Source of the DNA: Blepharisma japonicum
Lineage: Eukaryota > Ciliophora > Heterotrichea > Heterotrichida > Blepharismidae
Reading direction: 5' to 3'
NCBI GenBank assembly: GCA_949751835.1
Contig: CATKHK010000101.1
Location: forward strand, 1 to 64,000
Length of the DNA: 64,000 nt
In this document: piece after piece, positions 42,205 through 55,900 of the stretch
How the letters are laid out: each line of letters opens with the position of its first letter
Position numbering within the stretch: the stretch's first letter is position 1
Made by a program: the position numbers and the translations under genes
Notes under the pieces: model-generated
What the model saw: the letters and a program-made list of their open reading frames with translations, nothing else
Told to the model about the DNA's origin: nothing
The model's database searches: none

Positions 42205-43176
42205 AGGTTGGAAAATATGGATATTCAAACCCTTGTGGGCGTTTTAAATTTTGGAAACTTGCAAGAGCGAAAAAAAGGCCAGGTGAAACTATTTCTTCAA
42301 ATATTGATTTTTAAGAAGGTTTATTGATTTTTTGTTTAAAACATGACAATTAATAAGACTGATTAATATAGATTTAAAGAGGAATAATTTATCAGGATAA
42401 GTGATATTTAAATATTTTAAATTAGTTCAAGAAGAATACTATGTTCAAAGTCCTCCTATTTATTGAAAAATTATTAAAAATATATATCTTATTTACAAGA
42501 CTGCATGGTGAGGAATTTATACTTTTAAAAAATCTTATTAAGATAATAAACCTGCTTTAACTTTATTTACATACAGAATAAATTCAACTTATTAAAAAGT
42601 TGCTTTTGCATTTTGAGCTTTAACTTAAATGTGGAAAATAAGAAGTTTTAGTTTTAATTCAAATCCAATAAACCAGCTCAAATCTATGGCGAGAAAAGCA
42701 AGGCTTTTCAAAATAATTTGTATTCTCTATATTTAAGATGAAGAAGACAAGAAATTATTAATTAAATATTTTCAAGCTTGGTATTAGAAATGAAATGGAT
42801 ATGAAGACTTTATCTGAAAACATGGAAAAATATAGTTTATAATAATTGATGTAATATATTAAAGAAAATCATTATTTGATAAAAACAGCTATGTGAAGAT
42901 CAAGAATCTGAATATAAGCAAGCTGATTATATCTAAGTTAATCAAAGGAAAACTGCCACTATTATCACCTTCGTATAGGCAAGGGAAAAATATAACAAAA
43001 TTAATAAATCTTATTATTAATATTTCTCAAAAATTTATATACAAGTCCTTACTATTTTCTTTATTTTTCTAATATAATAGCAAATATATTTACTTTCCAG
43101 CTTCTTCTCGAATATTATTAATAACTCACTCCGCTTTTATCAATTTTTATCAAAATGCTCATAAATCCTACTTATT
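42205..43176. other. about 1-kb divergent spacer
   Basis: Between the starts of acyl-CoA oxidase copy 2 and the next plus-strand gene. AT-rich. Only very short open frames (for example 16 codons from about 42687), which I take as noise. Confidence 0.45.
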
Positions 43177-44658
43177 ATGAAGCAAGACATAAGCCTGCAC
43201 GAAGAGCTCCGAGGCACATATGAAAAAACTCTCCAACTCGCAGTTTCTATCACCCAGAGTAAGGCTGACTTATTCAGCTCAAAAGTTCGAGGCAATGATG
43301 CTAAATTCGTAAAATCAGTTGCAAGAGAATTCCACGATTTCAAAACAATTCATGATGATTATTTAAAGTCAAACAACAATTCAATTAAAGCAGACCCAAT
43401 AGAAAACACATCAAAATCTGAATCCCCAATCAGTAGGCGTCACAAATTTATGTACTCAAAATACGCAGGGAAGTTAAAGCTAAACACATCAGTTGATGAA
43501 GCCCATGCAATGGTCGCCTTAGCCAAAGCTGGCAATATATCTCCAATTATGAACTCCGCGAAGGAGTCAGATCAGCCTTCACCGATTTTAAAGAAGCTGA
43601 AATTTAATCATTCGTTATTATTGCAGAATGAAAAAAGCTCTACAAAGCTACCTTATGTATCTTTACTTAGTGGGAAGACTAAGCCGCCTCTTGATTTGCC
43701 ATCATATAAAGAGTACTTAAAAAACTATAAGACTTATAATAAAAAAGAGCCAAAAGAGACTCCTTTCCAAAAAATCGACAGATGCCAACAAATTTTGGAA
43801 AATTTACAAAAAGAGATTTCAGGGCTTGAAATATTTTATAATGAAAACCCAGGAATCCCTTGAAATAATGACAAAAAATTACTATTAAAGCTGAATAATA
43901 GTCCTTCAAGAAGAAATGCTATAATAAAAGCATATAATGACAAAATAGCTGGGATCTCTAAAGATATTACACAGAATTCAAGACTAAAAAGATTTGCCAC
44001 AAAAAAAGTCCCGAAAACTCCATCAATGTCTCCAGAAAAATTCAATGATTTTAGCAATGAAAACAGCAAAACGGCATCAACGAGACAAAAAATGAGTTCA
44101 CCTGATTTTTCTATATCATTCGAAAAATCTGGTGAATCCAACCCACTTTTAGAGGATCCGAAAGATGTTTTAAAAAGATGCTCAGAAAGATTTAAACTCA
44201 CTGAAGATTCAGAAAATAAAAAATTAATTGAAATTCTCCAAAAATTAAAAGTGGAAAGGCCTTTAATTTTAAAGAAAAAAGCCCGACTTATTCTTGATGA
44301 TAATGAAAAATACTGTGATCGGGTGTATTCTCTCAACAAATTTGAAGAATATAAGCGTACAATAGAGTTTGAAAGATTTAGCACTATGAAAAAGAACAAA
44401 TCCCAAGCATCAATTTATAATTCTCTATTAAGCTACCTTAAAAAAAGAGAGCGAATCCCTTCTGAAATCGAGCTATCCCTTATGGATATTCTAAAAGAAT
44501 ACTTAGAGTCTGGAAGTGTCATTTCTTTTCAAACCATCAAAGAAATACTCAACGACCTTTCTTTTAAAGAAAGAATCAGCCTTAAGCCTCTATTATCTAT
44601 AGCACAATCCTTTTTAGAGATAAGTGATGAAGAATTTGATATATTATTTATTGAATAA
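43177..44658 (+). CDS. large polar helical protein, unknown
   Basis: 493 residues, one exon joined by a UGA-Trp (GIPWNND). Ser/Lys/Glu-rich with several helical stretches (FQKIDRCQQILENLQKEISG, ELSLMDILKEYLESGSVISF) and phosphosite-like S-P and T-P motifs (SMSPEKFND, KVPKTPSM). No domain recognised. The last 70 residues look folded and could be a small helical domain. A cytoskeletal or scaffold role is only a guess from composition. It ends 39 nt before the transporter gene on the same strand. Confidence 0.7.
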
Positions 44659-44697
44659 TTGTAAATATTTTTTCTCTATGAATTTAAACTAAATAAA

Positions 44698-46374
44698 ATG
44701 AGAAATTCATTGTACTCAGTAACCTTTGAAGACGCTATTCAAACAATAGGAGGCCATCATAGATACCAAAAATTGCTTGTAGCACTGGTTTCTGGTATAT
44801 GGGCAATTCAAGCATTTTTTATTATTTCTTTGAGGTTCTCATTAATAAGTCCAAGCCTTGAATGTAGTCCTAATTCTGACGACTGTTGCAAATCCATCTA
44901 CAAGATAGCAGAAGCCTCACCTTATAATGCAGCTAGAGAATGAGATTTAGTATGTGACGATAAATATAAAATAGACCTTATAAACGTATGTTTTTATGCT
45001 GGACTTGGTATTGGGATTTTTTTGCTTTCTTGACTTGCGAATGCATGGGGAAGGAAACCAGTGATCTTTTCGAGCTTAATCTGTGCAGCAGCCTCTCTGA
45101 TAGCCGCTTGTTTAAGTGTCTCTGCAGAGTTCTTTATGGGCTGCTGCATGGCTATTGGGTTCTTTATAGGTGGGGTTTATATGACTTGTTTAGCTTACCT
45201 TATAGAAGCTATCAGTATAAAATTCAGAGGGCTTTATACAGGAGCTATTTTTGTCGCCTGGGGCTGTGGTATGCTTTTAATGAGTTTATTTTCCTTACTC
45301 GTCGATTCCTGAAGGATTCAATTTATTGTGATCGCTTTTTTTGACATATCTATGACCCCAATTGTCTACAAGTTTCACGAATCTCCTCGATTTTTGGCAG
45401 CAAATAGAGGAAAATACTCAAAAGCAAGGTATATCCTTAATAACATAGCACACATAAACAGTCAGCAGCCCTTTGTAGAGATGCTTGAAGGAGAAAAGGT
45501 GATTGGGTACCAAGAAGACCACAGCATAAGCACATCGTCACAGCCTAGTGACAGCACACAGTCAAGCCGAAAATATTCATTTATTCCAATTTCTAAAGGA
45601 ATTGTGAGTGTTACTGAAGCTGAATTGAAAAACGTGAAGCATTATTCTTATATTGATTTGTGTAGATTGCAGTCAGTTAGAGCTGAATATGCAATCATTT
45701 TTATGCTGTTTTTCCTTTTGGGATTGAGCGATTTGACTGATGGTCAGCTGGCTCCAAGCTATTTGGATAATAATTATATAAACCAGGCTATTATATCTGC
45801 TATTGAAATTTTGGCGTATATAGGGACGCTGTTTAGTCTTGGAAAAATGGGAAGACAAGTGGGGCTATTGATTACTTTTGGGATTACTGGGCTGTCTTTA
45901 TTAATAGCTTTAGCTTTTTCACAGAATAAATGCAGCACAAATGCATTCTGTGCTATAAATACATACGTATCCAAATTACTTTTGTCTATTTCAAGATTCG
46001 GTATATGTGGCTCAAAATTGATAATATTGATTATGATTAATGAAAAATTCCCTACGTCTATTAGGAGTTTATCATTAGGTGGCTTAGGAGTTGCGATAAT
46101 AGCAGCGAGCTTGCTTTATCCTCAAACAATTATTTTCTTTGTGAAATCAAAGATGAGTCCTATGCTTGGAATAGGAATTTTAATGCTGTTTGGGAGCGTG
46201 ATTTCTTGCATGGTTACTGAGACCAAAGATAAGCCGATGGAAGATTATGTGGAAGAAGAAAAAGAAGAAATGAAAAACCCTGTAGATATTAGCAATTTAG
46301 AAATTCAGCCGGCAGAGAATAATTCTTTGAATCACCAGAATGAGAACTTCCAGCAGTTAAATGAAGAACAATAA
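44698..46374 (+). CDS. major facilitator (SLC22/sugar-porter-like) transporter
   Basis: 558 residues with about 12 TM helices: TM1 around LVALVSGIWAIQAFFII, then an extracellular loop with paired Cys (CSPNSDDCC), then TM2-TM6. The loop after TM2 has NAWGRKPVIF, the family's G-R-K-P motif, and ESPRFLAANRGKYSKA after TM6 is the PESPRWL-like motif of SLC22 and sugar porters. A long cytosolic loop (about 245-310) follows, then TM7-TM12. The organic-ion (SLC22/SV2) type fits best because of the long TM1-2 loop. The substrate cannot be told. UGA-Trp codons: REWDLV, LLSWLANAWG and VDSWRIQF. Confidence 0.85.
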
Positions 46375-46738
46375 ATTAAGTCTATATTATATTGCATTTA
46401 TGCTTTTTTTATTTTAATAAATTAAAGATTATTTTAATTTACCTTATATTTAATAAGTATTGTTTCAATTTTATCATTATTTTACAAACTATTATAATAA
46501 AATAATAATCTAACTTATAGACTTAATTAACTGAAATAAACTATTAATTAAGCATTGTCTTTCAATATATAATAATTACTTCAAACGTTTCTATTTACTC
46601 TGGGTGCAATAATTAAATTAATTTTAATGATAAATTAATCCTAGCACGCATATTACTAATTTTATGTGATTTTAACATTCTGTTCTTCCAGTTAAAAAAA
46701 ATTGAATTCTTATCCTATTAATAATTTTTCCAAATTTT
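46375..46738. other. AT-rich spacer
   Basis: 364 nt between two plus-strand genes; nothing recognised. Confidence 0.45.
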
Positions 46739-48109
46739 ATGTCAAGACTTAAAAAACCTTCAGAAAATTTATCAATTGAAACTCAAAACCAAAATATTCT
46801 CAACAAAATCCACCACAGGCATTCTCTCTCTAATCCTAATTCGCGAAGTCCTTTATCAAACAGCCAACAGCAATCCAAAATAAAATTTTCAAATATTCTC
46901 ACAAACAAGCATCAATCTCTTAACAGAGAGTCCTCTCCATATGCTCAAAGCCAATCCATTTCCAAAACCTACTCAGTCTCAAACATTCACAAAAAAAAAG
47001 AAAAAACCCGAATCAAGATGAAATCAGCATCAACTTTGAGTTCGAATAATTCGTCAGCACAATTAAGTAAACTAACTTTAAAGCCAATTCGTAATGAGAA
47101 TCCTTTAGAAACGACTTTTCCAAATTTCAGCTTTTATGATGATTGGAAAGAAAAAAATAGAGGAAAGCATGCGTCGGCTGATATGAGTCTTTCTGTTACA
47201 AATTGTATTAATTTGGTGGATCAAAGTAAAGATCAGGACTTAAAAGATCCACTGAGAGATTATGCAAGGCAGAATGAAGAAGCTCAAGGGCTAGAATTCA
47301 AGCTTACTAAGCTTCTAAGAGAAAAATCAGCTAAAACCGCATCTCCAAAAATGCAAAAAGAAGTTTTTGATGTATATAGCAAAATTTTCGAAGAAACAAT
47401 AACCAAAGACAAATTGTTTGGACCTTTGCTGCTAAAAATTCAACATGCTTATGAAGATTGAATCGAAGCTGCAAGCAATGATTTTAAAGAAGCCTCGAGC
47501 AATCTTAAGTTTGAACTATCTGAATTAAGCAAAAAATGTCAGCAGCAAAGTGAAGACAAAAAAACAATGGACCGAAAAATCGAAAAATTATCAAAAGAAA
47601 ACTATGAATTAAGCAAAACTCTGGAAGAGCAAGAAGCTAGATACACAGATTTGCAAGACAAATTTTTTAAAATTGCTAATATTAAACTAGATCAAGTGCC
47701 TCAAGATGACAGTACATGAAAATATTTAATCGCTGAAAACCAGAACTATGCGAGTGTTTGTGAAAAAATGAGAAATGAGCTGAAATCTTTTGCATACAAA
47801 GAAAAAAAGCTGCTGAAGCTTATTTTAGCTATGAAGAAAAGAGGCTACCCAGTCGAAGAAATATATGAACAAGAAGTCCGAGGACACTCGAAGAAGAAGA
47901 AAAAAGATTATGAATACAATGAATCTGATGAATGCCCTGATGACACAGAAAATGAACAACTTGTATCAGGAAGGCCAAAATCTGTCGAGAAGCCAGGCAT
48001 GATTCCAAGCTTGAATCTTAAAGAAATAAAGCTAGATACTCCTTATTCCTCATCTTCCTCGTCTAGCTATTATTCAGACAGTGAGTCACGATTTATGAAG
48101 ACTCAATAG
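46739..48109 (+). CDS. disordered N-terminus plus coiled-coil protein
   Basis: 456 residues. Residues 1-130 are Ser/Asn/Gln/Lys-rich and disordered. From about 175 to 345 it is coiled coil (KFELSELSKKCQQQSEDKKT, KIEKLSKENYELSKTLEEQE). Then comes a conserved-looking helical block KKLLKLILAMKKRGYPVEEI and an acidic, Ser-rich C-terminus. UGA-Trp at YEDWIEA and STWKYL. Resembles centrosomal or cytoskeletal coiled-coil proteins in outline; no specific family. Its stop is 6 nt from the convergent alpha-galactosidase stop. Confidence 0.75.
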
Positions 48110-48115
48110 ATTAAT

Positions 48116-49267
48116 TTAACTTGTAGGTGTAACCTTATAAATCTTGATCCCATGAGGTGGTATCCCAGTCGCTGCAATGAAATTTCCAGTCGTGGTAGTC
48201 TTATCCCACAACTCATAAATTGTAGCGTTACCAGAAATAGCGATATCTCTCAAATTTAAATGATAATTCCTCTTCAAAACGCTCCAGTTCATAAGTGCAA
48301 CCACTTGGCTGCCTCCTGACAACTGTCCAGCCCATACTTGTACATCGACCCCAGTAAGGTAATTTTGATAATCACAAGCCAGTCTGCAAGTTGCCTGTAT
48401 TCCTAATGGATCTTGATTAATAGCAATTACATCAGAATTTCCCAAAATAAATAAGGTTTCGTTAGACATTTGAGTCAAATCACACCCAATAATAAGTGGA
48501 GCTTTGGATAATGCCCAAAGCGAAAAATGGCTTTTATATTCTTCAAAGTTCATGCCTCCATTGCCGACTTCTAACATATCAGGGTCATTCCAGCCTCCAG
48601 GTCCTGCATATTGTGAGTGCATGGAATTTAAATAGAAATTAAGCAACATGCTCTGCCATACATCCTTGATGTCTTGGGTTGTTCGCCAGCTGTTTCCTGT
48701 GGCATTTCCCCAGGTCCAGACATCACCTTCTCCCCAGTCACATATTGAGTAGAAAATTGGTCTGCCACATTGAGATAAGGCTACTCTCATATCAACATAT
48801 CGCACTTTTGGAGGGATGTTTTGGTTGTTACAATTGTCATATTTTAAGTAGTCAACTCCCCAAGATGCAAAAGAATTTGCATCAGTTTGTTCATTATCTA
48901 ATGAGCCAGGCTGCCCTTGGCATGTATTAGTTCCAGCATCTGAATAAATTCCAAGCTTCAAGCCTAAATTATGGACATAGTTAGCAACCCCAGAAATCCC
49001 TTGTGGGAACTTTGTTGGATCTGGTACTAGTTGGTCGTTTGCATTTCTTTGATGAAGAGCCCAACAATCGTCGATATTTATATATTGATAACCTTTTGTG
49101 CTGAGACCTGAAGAAACCATTGCACTTGCAGCTGAAGTAATGACTGTTGCATTTATGTTACATGCGAAATGATTTCATGTAGACCAGCCCATTTGAGGGG
49201 TTAAGCCAAGACCATTGTTCCATGCAAAAGCATAAGAAAGTGTAAGGAGAAGAAAAGAAAGTCCCAT
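48116..49267 (-). CDS. secreted alpha-galactosidase, GH27
   Basis: 383 residues. Hydrolyses terminal alpha-galactosyl (or alpha-N-acetylgalactosaminyl) residues of sugars and glycolipids; here probably lysosomal/food-vacuolar or secreted. Signal peptide residues 1-16 (GLSFLLLTLSYAFA). The mature start NNGLGLTPQMGWSTWNHF matches the family opening (LTPPMGWNSW). The (beta/alpha)8 motifs include YINIDDCW, GIYSDAGTNTC and YLKYDNC with nucleophile D144, and WNDPDMLEVGN with acid/base D229. A C-terminal beta domain follows. Length is normal. The start at 49267 is upstream of a UGA-Trp (GWSTWNHF). Confidence 0.95.
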
Positions 49268-49461
49268 TTATAAGACTTAATTATAGTGATTAATTTGCCT
49301 TGTTTTGGGTGAAATTATATGGATTCATTAAAGAATTATAAATAGAATTTAAAATTTAATGCTTTTTTAAAGATAAAAAACTGCGAATTATTGGGATGAT
49401 TTACTACAAGGCAGCTTAAGATCCCATTTCAATATTTGTAAGGTAATAATATTTTACCTAA

Positions 49462-49755
49462 ATGGAAGAGGAAAAATTAAACAGACTATTAGTTGAAAAG
49501 GATGCAAAAATAAACGAAATGGCTAAAAAGCTTGATGAGCAGCTTAAAATAATGGAAACATTGAGCCAGAGACTGAGGGAAGATGAATTAGAACATCAAA
49601 GACTAACAAAAAAGTACCAGAAAAAAGATGAACAGGTAAAACAAGAAAAAAGCGACAAAAAGATTTTGATTGGGCGAGAAAAAGAACTTACTCAGCAAGA
49701 AGGCGACCAAGGCTGATTTGGAAAGATTAAAGGCTTGATAATGAAAAATATCTAA
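49462..49755 (+). CDS. small coiled-coil protein
   Basis: 97 residues, nearly all charged coiled coil (KLNRLLVEKDAKINEMAKKL, LKIMETLSQRLREDE), ending after a UGA-Trp in GWFGKIKGLIMKNI, a short amphipathic helix. No family recognised. Clean ATG with AAATGG context. Confidence 0.6.
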
Positions 49756-49972
49756 TTCTGCGCAGTCTACACTTCTTTCAGATATCAAAAAGATAAATAT
49801 TTAATTTCTAGCTCTTAAAACTTGTAGAATGTTAGCTGAATGTTATTATTAACTGCTATAAAAGATACTATTCATGAAAATTAAAATTAATCTATTTAGC
49901 AAGCTGCTTCTTATTAATTTTTTTCCTTATTCTAAATATAAATAATAATTATTTGCTATATTTTCACCTAAA

Positions 49973-52900
49973 TTACTGGACCCTCAAATATGGTATCCCA
50001 TACTGCACAATTCCATACTTCATCAAAATATTCGCTGCATCATGTCTATACCTAAACATCGCTCCACCCACACTTTGATTACTAGTTAGCCCTTTCCACA
50101 ATCCTGCTGTAAATTCCACTGCATTTTTGCTTAAAATCGGCCAAGTATTATTAACCACACTCGCACAGCCCATCATAGAAAACAGCTCCGGTATAGGATG
50201 CTCTCTTGCTTTATTTTTCTTCACATACTTTTTCAGCATAATAAATCTTTCTAAGTTTACTATACATCGGCATAACGGAGAAGAGCTTAAAGAAGTAACC
50301 GTTTGTTCCTCAATTCCTTCAGAAATCAAATTAAAAAACAATGAGGACTCTGAGCATAATTTTTCCCACTGTCCTGGGTCAGCTTGTCTTATGCCTTCAA
50401 ATTTGGCAGTTGTGAAATCTTGGGCTAATTTGTCAGAGATTTCTTTGGTTTTGGGGTCTTGGAGCCTTTCTATTGCAAATTTGAGTGTATCTTTGGTAAA
50501 GTTGGAGGTGGTGGCTAATCTGGAATCAAGGGTTATCAAGGAAAAATCACGAGAAATGATAGGGACTACTGAGAGAAATGGCAAAGTTTCCCAAGGAAGA
50601 TTGATAAAGCGATGGTCAATGCAGAGATAAAGAGTAGAAATCCCTGAAGAAGGTAGAGGAAGCCCTGCATCCACATTTTTGTCTTCAGCTGCTTTGCCTT
50701 TAGGAGGTGGAGGAGCCTTTTTCTTTGGGTTTTCTTCAACAGGCTCAACTGGCGCTGGTGGGCTAATTATCTCTTGTAAAGCTTCTAGCCACACCCCAAT
50801 GCTCCCTACATCCGAAATAATTTCTTCCAGTTTCCTAACCCCTTCTCTTACCAAAGCTTCTACAGCTTCTTCGTCATTTACTGGAGTTTTCTGCAAATAA
50901 TTTTTCATAGCTTTGAATTTTTCCAATAATTCCAATGTTTTTTCCTGTTCTATATTATCGACTTTTCTCGACCTTGCCCAGTATTTTGCGTTTTTTTTTT
51001 TATCAGTACACATAAATCCAGCCCATACATCAGCTAAATCTTGTGAGTACTGTAAAACAAGGACTGCTGAGTTAGGCGCCATTCTTTCTTTCATTTCTTC
51101 TAATGTAGGGTGCCAGTTGAGATTTCTTCATATAGACGAGCCTTCTAAATAGCTTTCTGTTGATGAAGGGCCTGGCATAATACTTTTTTGGATAGTATTT
51201 GATAGTAATAAAGAAAGCATTAGCCTATCTTTGTGATAAGGCTTACTAGAGTCTAAAAATAGCTTCAAAAAGTGTTGGCGGACGTAGGAGAATTGGAGGT
51301 AAGCTATTGTGGAGAACATTTCTTGGTCTGTAGAAGAGATAAGCAGTTTTGAAAGCTGAAGCTTAGAAAGACTGTTGGAAAAGATGATAGAGAAAACTGA
51401 GTTCATGTTTGGAAATTGTGGAGGAGTACCGTTATAGATTTGAATTAATGACATAGCTGTTTGAATTAATCCATAAGCAGGATATGAAGGGTTGACTGAA
51501 CTTTCAGCCATTTGTATATATCTCATCGCTTTTTCTAAGCCAGTTTCAGTCTTCCTGCTTTCATCTTCTATCTGTCTATCCAGCTCATCCAAATACTTGC
51601 TCACAATATTTTCATAAACACACCTTCCTGTGAGTTCCCTTCTTAAATGTTCTTCCATCAATCCTAGCTCTCCCAATCTCAAATCAATAATCCCATATAG
51701 TCCTTTAGCTTCTCCTCTAATTTCACTATCTAAATCAAACAGATCTCCACATGTCGAGCTGCAAGACCCTAAAATCCTTCTCAAATCTAGCAGTTTTGTA
51801 GTCCTTTTTGTTAGTCTTTCTTTGGTTAAGTCACTTAAAAGCTTGCCTGCTACATAATAAACTTGAGAATCATAGACCTCTAGGTATGCGTATAAATGCT
51901 GAGCTGTGACTCCATGCATTTTGGCGTGATAAAGGAACTGCTCAATGGAATTTGTAAATGTTTCTCTGAGCCTTTCTTTCTCTTCTTTAGTAATGGCAGG
52001 ATTTTTAGCTTGCATTAAAGAAAGCTGGGCAAGCTTGATGTGGATAGAAATTTTTAGCCATATAAAGGTAAGAGAATTGCCTGTGATGGGCTGAATGGAC
52101 TCTAAAGAGGAAATAAGCATGCTTTGAGCGTCTTGGAATTTATTGAGAGAAATGAGATGGGTAGCTATTTCTGGAATTGTGCTCAAACTTTCTACTGTTT
52201 TTGATTTTAACACTTTTTGGTGTAATTTCATAGCTTCTTTGGCTTTGCCTTGGATAAAAGCAATATTAGCTAGCAATCCAACTGCTTTTGCTGATTGGCT
52301 AGGCTTTAAAACAGATTCTGCTTCTAGCCACTCTTCTCTTTTATACATCTCTTCGCCAAGATTATCTCTTTCAGAGTCATTCAATTTGTCATAATTAAAG
52401 CTAATTTTTTCTTTATCAATTCCAAGCTTTCGATAGACACGATTTCTCCATGACTTATAAATTTCTTCACTGATTGGACTTTTAAGTACAATTTTTGAGT
52501 AGATCCTCATAAAAGTCAAAATCACCACACACTCATGGTGATACAAATAAATTTCGTCAAGCCAATAAGCCATCAGTCTTAAAAAATAATGTGTTAAATT
52601 CGGCTTATCAAAAGCAAAGCTGCAGAATTTGTCCCTTGTTTCTTCCTTAGTAAGCCCCTGCAAGGTTTCCTCAGGAATTTCATAACTCAGTCATTCTTGC
52701 TTATTCCTCGACATCGGCCCAGTTACGCTTTCCAAAATCCTTTTAATCCACGTAAAAGATTGCAATAAATAATGCTTTCTCCTATGCGAATTCTGTGCGA
52801 GCTCTGCAAGCATCATATAAATTCTAACGAGCCTCTCATAATGTGTGATATTTAGCTTATCAGGGTTTCCTTCAACCTCATCATGAGAAGTCAACTTGGA

Positions 52901-55900
52901 TCTTGAAGTCTTCTGATGCAGATTTGACTGGGATTTTAAGCTTTTCCCGCTCATTTTTGAGCTTAGCCGTGAGCTGCTATAGCTGCTTAAGCTTGCGTTG
53001 TCTTCAAAAGTTTCTTTTTCTATTTCAAGCAATATGTCAGCGGCATTTGTAAGTTTATCATTTACATCAATTCCGCGGCTGTGGAGCCAAGTTGACCATT
53101 CTATTAAAATTTCAGAACTTTCGACGTGCCCTTTAAGCAAATCCGCAGCTTTTTTGTAAGCATTGTCTATATCGTTTGGCTGTATTGATGACCTTGCTAG
53201 TTTTACCCAGATTTTAGCCTGCATAAGTGGCTCACTTTCTTTCATCCTTAGCAGATAATTCATGACATTTTTGCCTTGCTTTGATAAAAATAGCATTTGG
53301 GCTTCCCAAAGCCACTTCTGGTGGGACGTTGGGGTGATTTGGAAGGCGTCTTCTACGATTCTTTCGCCTTGGTTTCACTGTTCAGCCTTTGTTAAAGCTT
53401 CAATTAAGCTTTGATAAAATAACAGTAAAAAATCAGGATCAGAGTCGTCGTTTAGCTCTACTAAAAATTCAGCCATTTTGGATAGAGGTTGTATAAGTGC
53501 TTCATTTCCAGGGATAAGTAAAGAAGTATTGAAGCAAGCTCTTCCTGCATCTAAAATCAGCTTATTTATGCCAGTTTGGAGCCCAATCCTAGCAGATTCT
53601 ACAAAATGGGCAAGTGCTGAAGTAATTAATGCCATTTGTGACTCTTTTTCTTGCTTTTTTTCGTCTATTAGTTTTATAAGGATTTCTCCATATAAAAATT
53701 CTGCGACTGAGTACCAGCAATGTCGTTTCTTACAAGGGGTTCCTTTTTCTTTAAAATTAAGCGACCTTTGTGCACATAGCAACGCAAGCTTATTAATGTC
53801 ATTCAATTCAAAGGTCTGCCTGCCTAGTCTTGCCCAGATTTCACAATGCACTACAAGCTCATTTTCATCATTTTCTGCTGGCACCCATCCTGTTAAAACA
53901 GTATTTGCTTTTTTTAATGCTTCTATACAAAGGCTTTTTTTACCTGGCTCCCTTTTCATAGCTCTTGCGCTCTCCATAAGCGACAAAACTTCTGCTGTAG
54001 GAGACTCAGCTGCTACTTGGCCTTTTGCCGGAGCTTTTGGCTGAGAAATTCCTTTAGAAGCCAATGATGTGCCTTTTAGCTTTTCCAGCTCTTTTCTATA
54101 ATGTGGGCCTATAGGCTTAGTCAATAAAGTATCGCAATCTTTAATAGATTCATCATGCAGGTTATTGTGAATTAAAAGTTTTATAAGAGATATAGCGACC
54201 TCTGATATGATACGAAGCTTGCTTTGATAATTAAAATCGACAGTTTTATTGAAAGGGACAAGCACCCCAGGGACATTTACAAGGGCTTGCTTTTCTAATT
54301 GAGAAGCAAGGGTTTCGAAAAGATAGCGAAGACAATCTAAAGCTTCATTAAAAATATGCTTTTCAAATGAAGAAAACCGGAAAACTGGGATGTAAATGTT
54401 GTAGAAATAGACTGCGCCATTAAAGCAGATCCAGGACTGAGAAATTGCAATGCCTAGCCTTACTCCGTTCCTTGTATGCATCACTATTTGCCGCTTTAGT
54501 TCAACTGCTTCTTCAGGCTGGTTATTTGTAGCTAGAGATTCTGATGGTAAAGAGCCTACAGGGATTGATTGGGCAAAGCCAGGTTCGAACCCTAATTCTT
54601 GAATTCTCCAGGACTTGCATTGTGCTAGCACAAAATGACAGCTGGCCTGAGTTGCTATTAAGTCTGCTTCTTTATTAGCGTCCCACTCTCTAGAAACAAC
54701 AAAATCACTAGCCTGCCATGCAATTTCATAAAATTTTTCTTTCAATGCAGCTTGTGCTACTTCTCCAGAAATAAGGTACCTTAATTTTAAGTCCTTATAG
54801 TCCTGATATCTTTTCAATTTCAATTTTTCGTTTTTTTCTTCTTCTACAAGATTAGGCTCCATTACAATTTCGACCTGTTCGTCTGTTAACAAATTTTGGA
54901 CAGCTCTTCTTAATAAGTTTTCTTTAGCTCCTTTACTATCAAGATTTTTGGCGTTTTCAAGGTCAAGCCAGGCTTGTTCAAAAAGTCGTTCAGGGTCTTT
55001 GTAGATGTCCCTTTTAAGTTCTAGTTTTTTCTTGAGGGGGTATAAAGCGCGCTCATAAGGCCTTTGCATAAACTTCTGGTCTTCAAATTCAGTAGGAGGG
55101 GCATTAATCTTGAAATTTGTTGCGTCTAAAGAATAAGCTTTGATGATTTGGCCTTCTGCTTTTGCAATAAAATCTTCTTGAAGTTCATATTTAGCAAGCT
55201 CCATATGGAGATTAATTCTCAGCTCATGCAGAGGAGACTGCATTACTTCTAAGTATCCTGCTGCTGTCTGGAACGGTTTATAAACATGAGCTCTTCCACT
55301 GCCAATCAACAAAGGTTTTCCTATATTCCATATTAATACACATCCTTCTGTAGTAACTCCAGGGTCATTTAGCCTCTTGTTAGCAATCATAGCTCTGTCT
55401 ACAATTTTTAGCGCTTCTATCCTTTTTTCTAATTCCTGCTGTTTTAGCTTGGCTAATGAAATTTTGGTACCTGTCGCTTTATCAATCTGTTCAGAATTAT
55501 CCTTAACTAGCAGCTCAGCTTGAGAATACTCAATCCAAATCCTCGCTCTCAAGCTAGGCTGTCTGACATTTTGCAACTGGTCTAAGCACTGTTTAGCTAT
55601 ATTAATCAAGTTATATTGCAGAGCAGCTCTTGATAACTCAGCCAACGCTTCACTTCCAGGTTTATTTTGTAGCACTGAAGTCAGTTCTTTTTCTACCTGG
55701 TTATCTGGGAGTCCTCCTGACCTGATTTGTTGGAGCCCTACAAAGAATTTTAAGTCACTTTTGCTGGATTCTGCTTCTTTTTTAAGCGAACCTACAGTTC
55801 CTGAGTTTTCTTTGTTTACGTGGACTTTCATCCTCCACAAAACTTCTTGAAAACTGACTGGGCCTTTTCTTTTGGTGATATCCCAGATTTTGTCAAGCAT

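Noticed and set aside
42687-42900. Very short open frames in the spacer upstream of acyl-CoA oxidase copy 2
   Set aside because: Under 35 codons, no supporting context.
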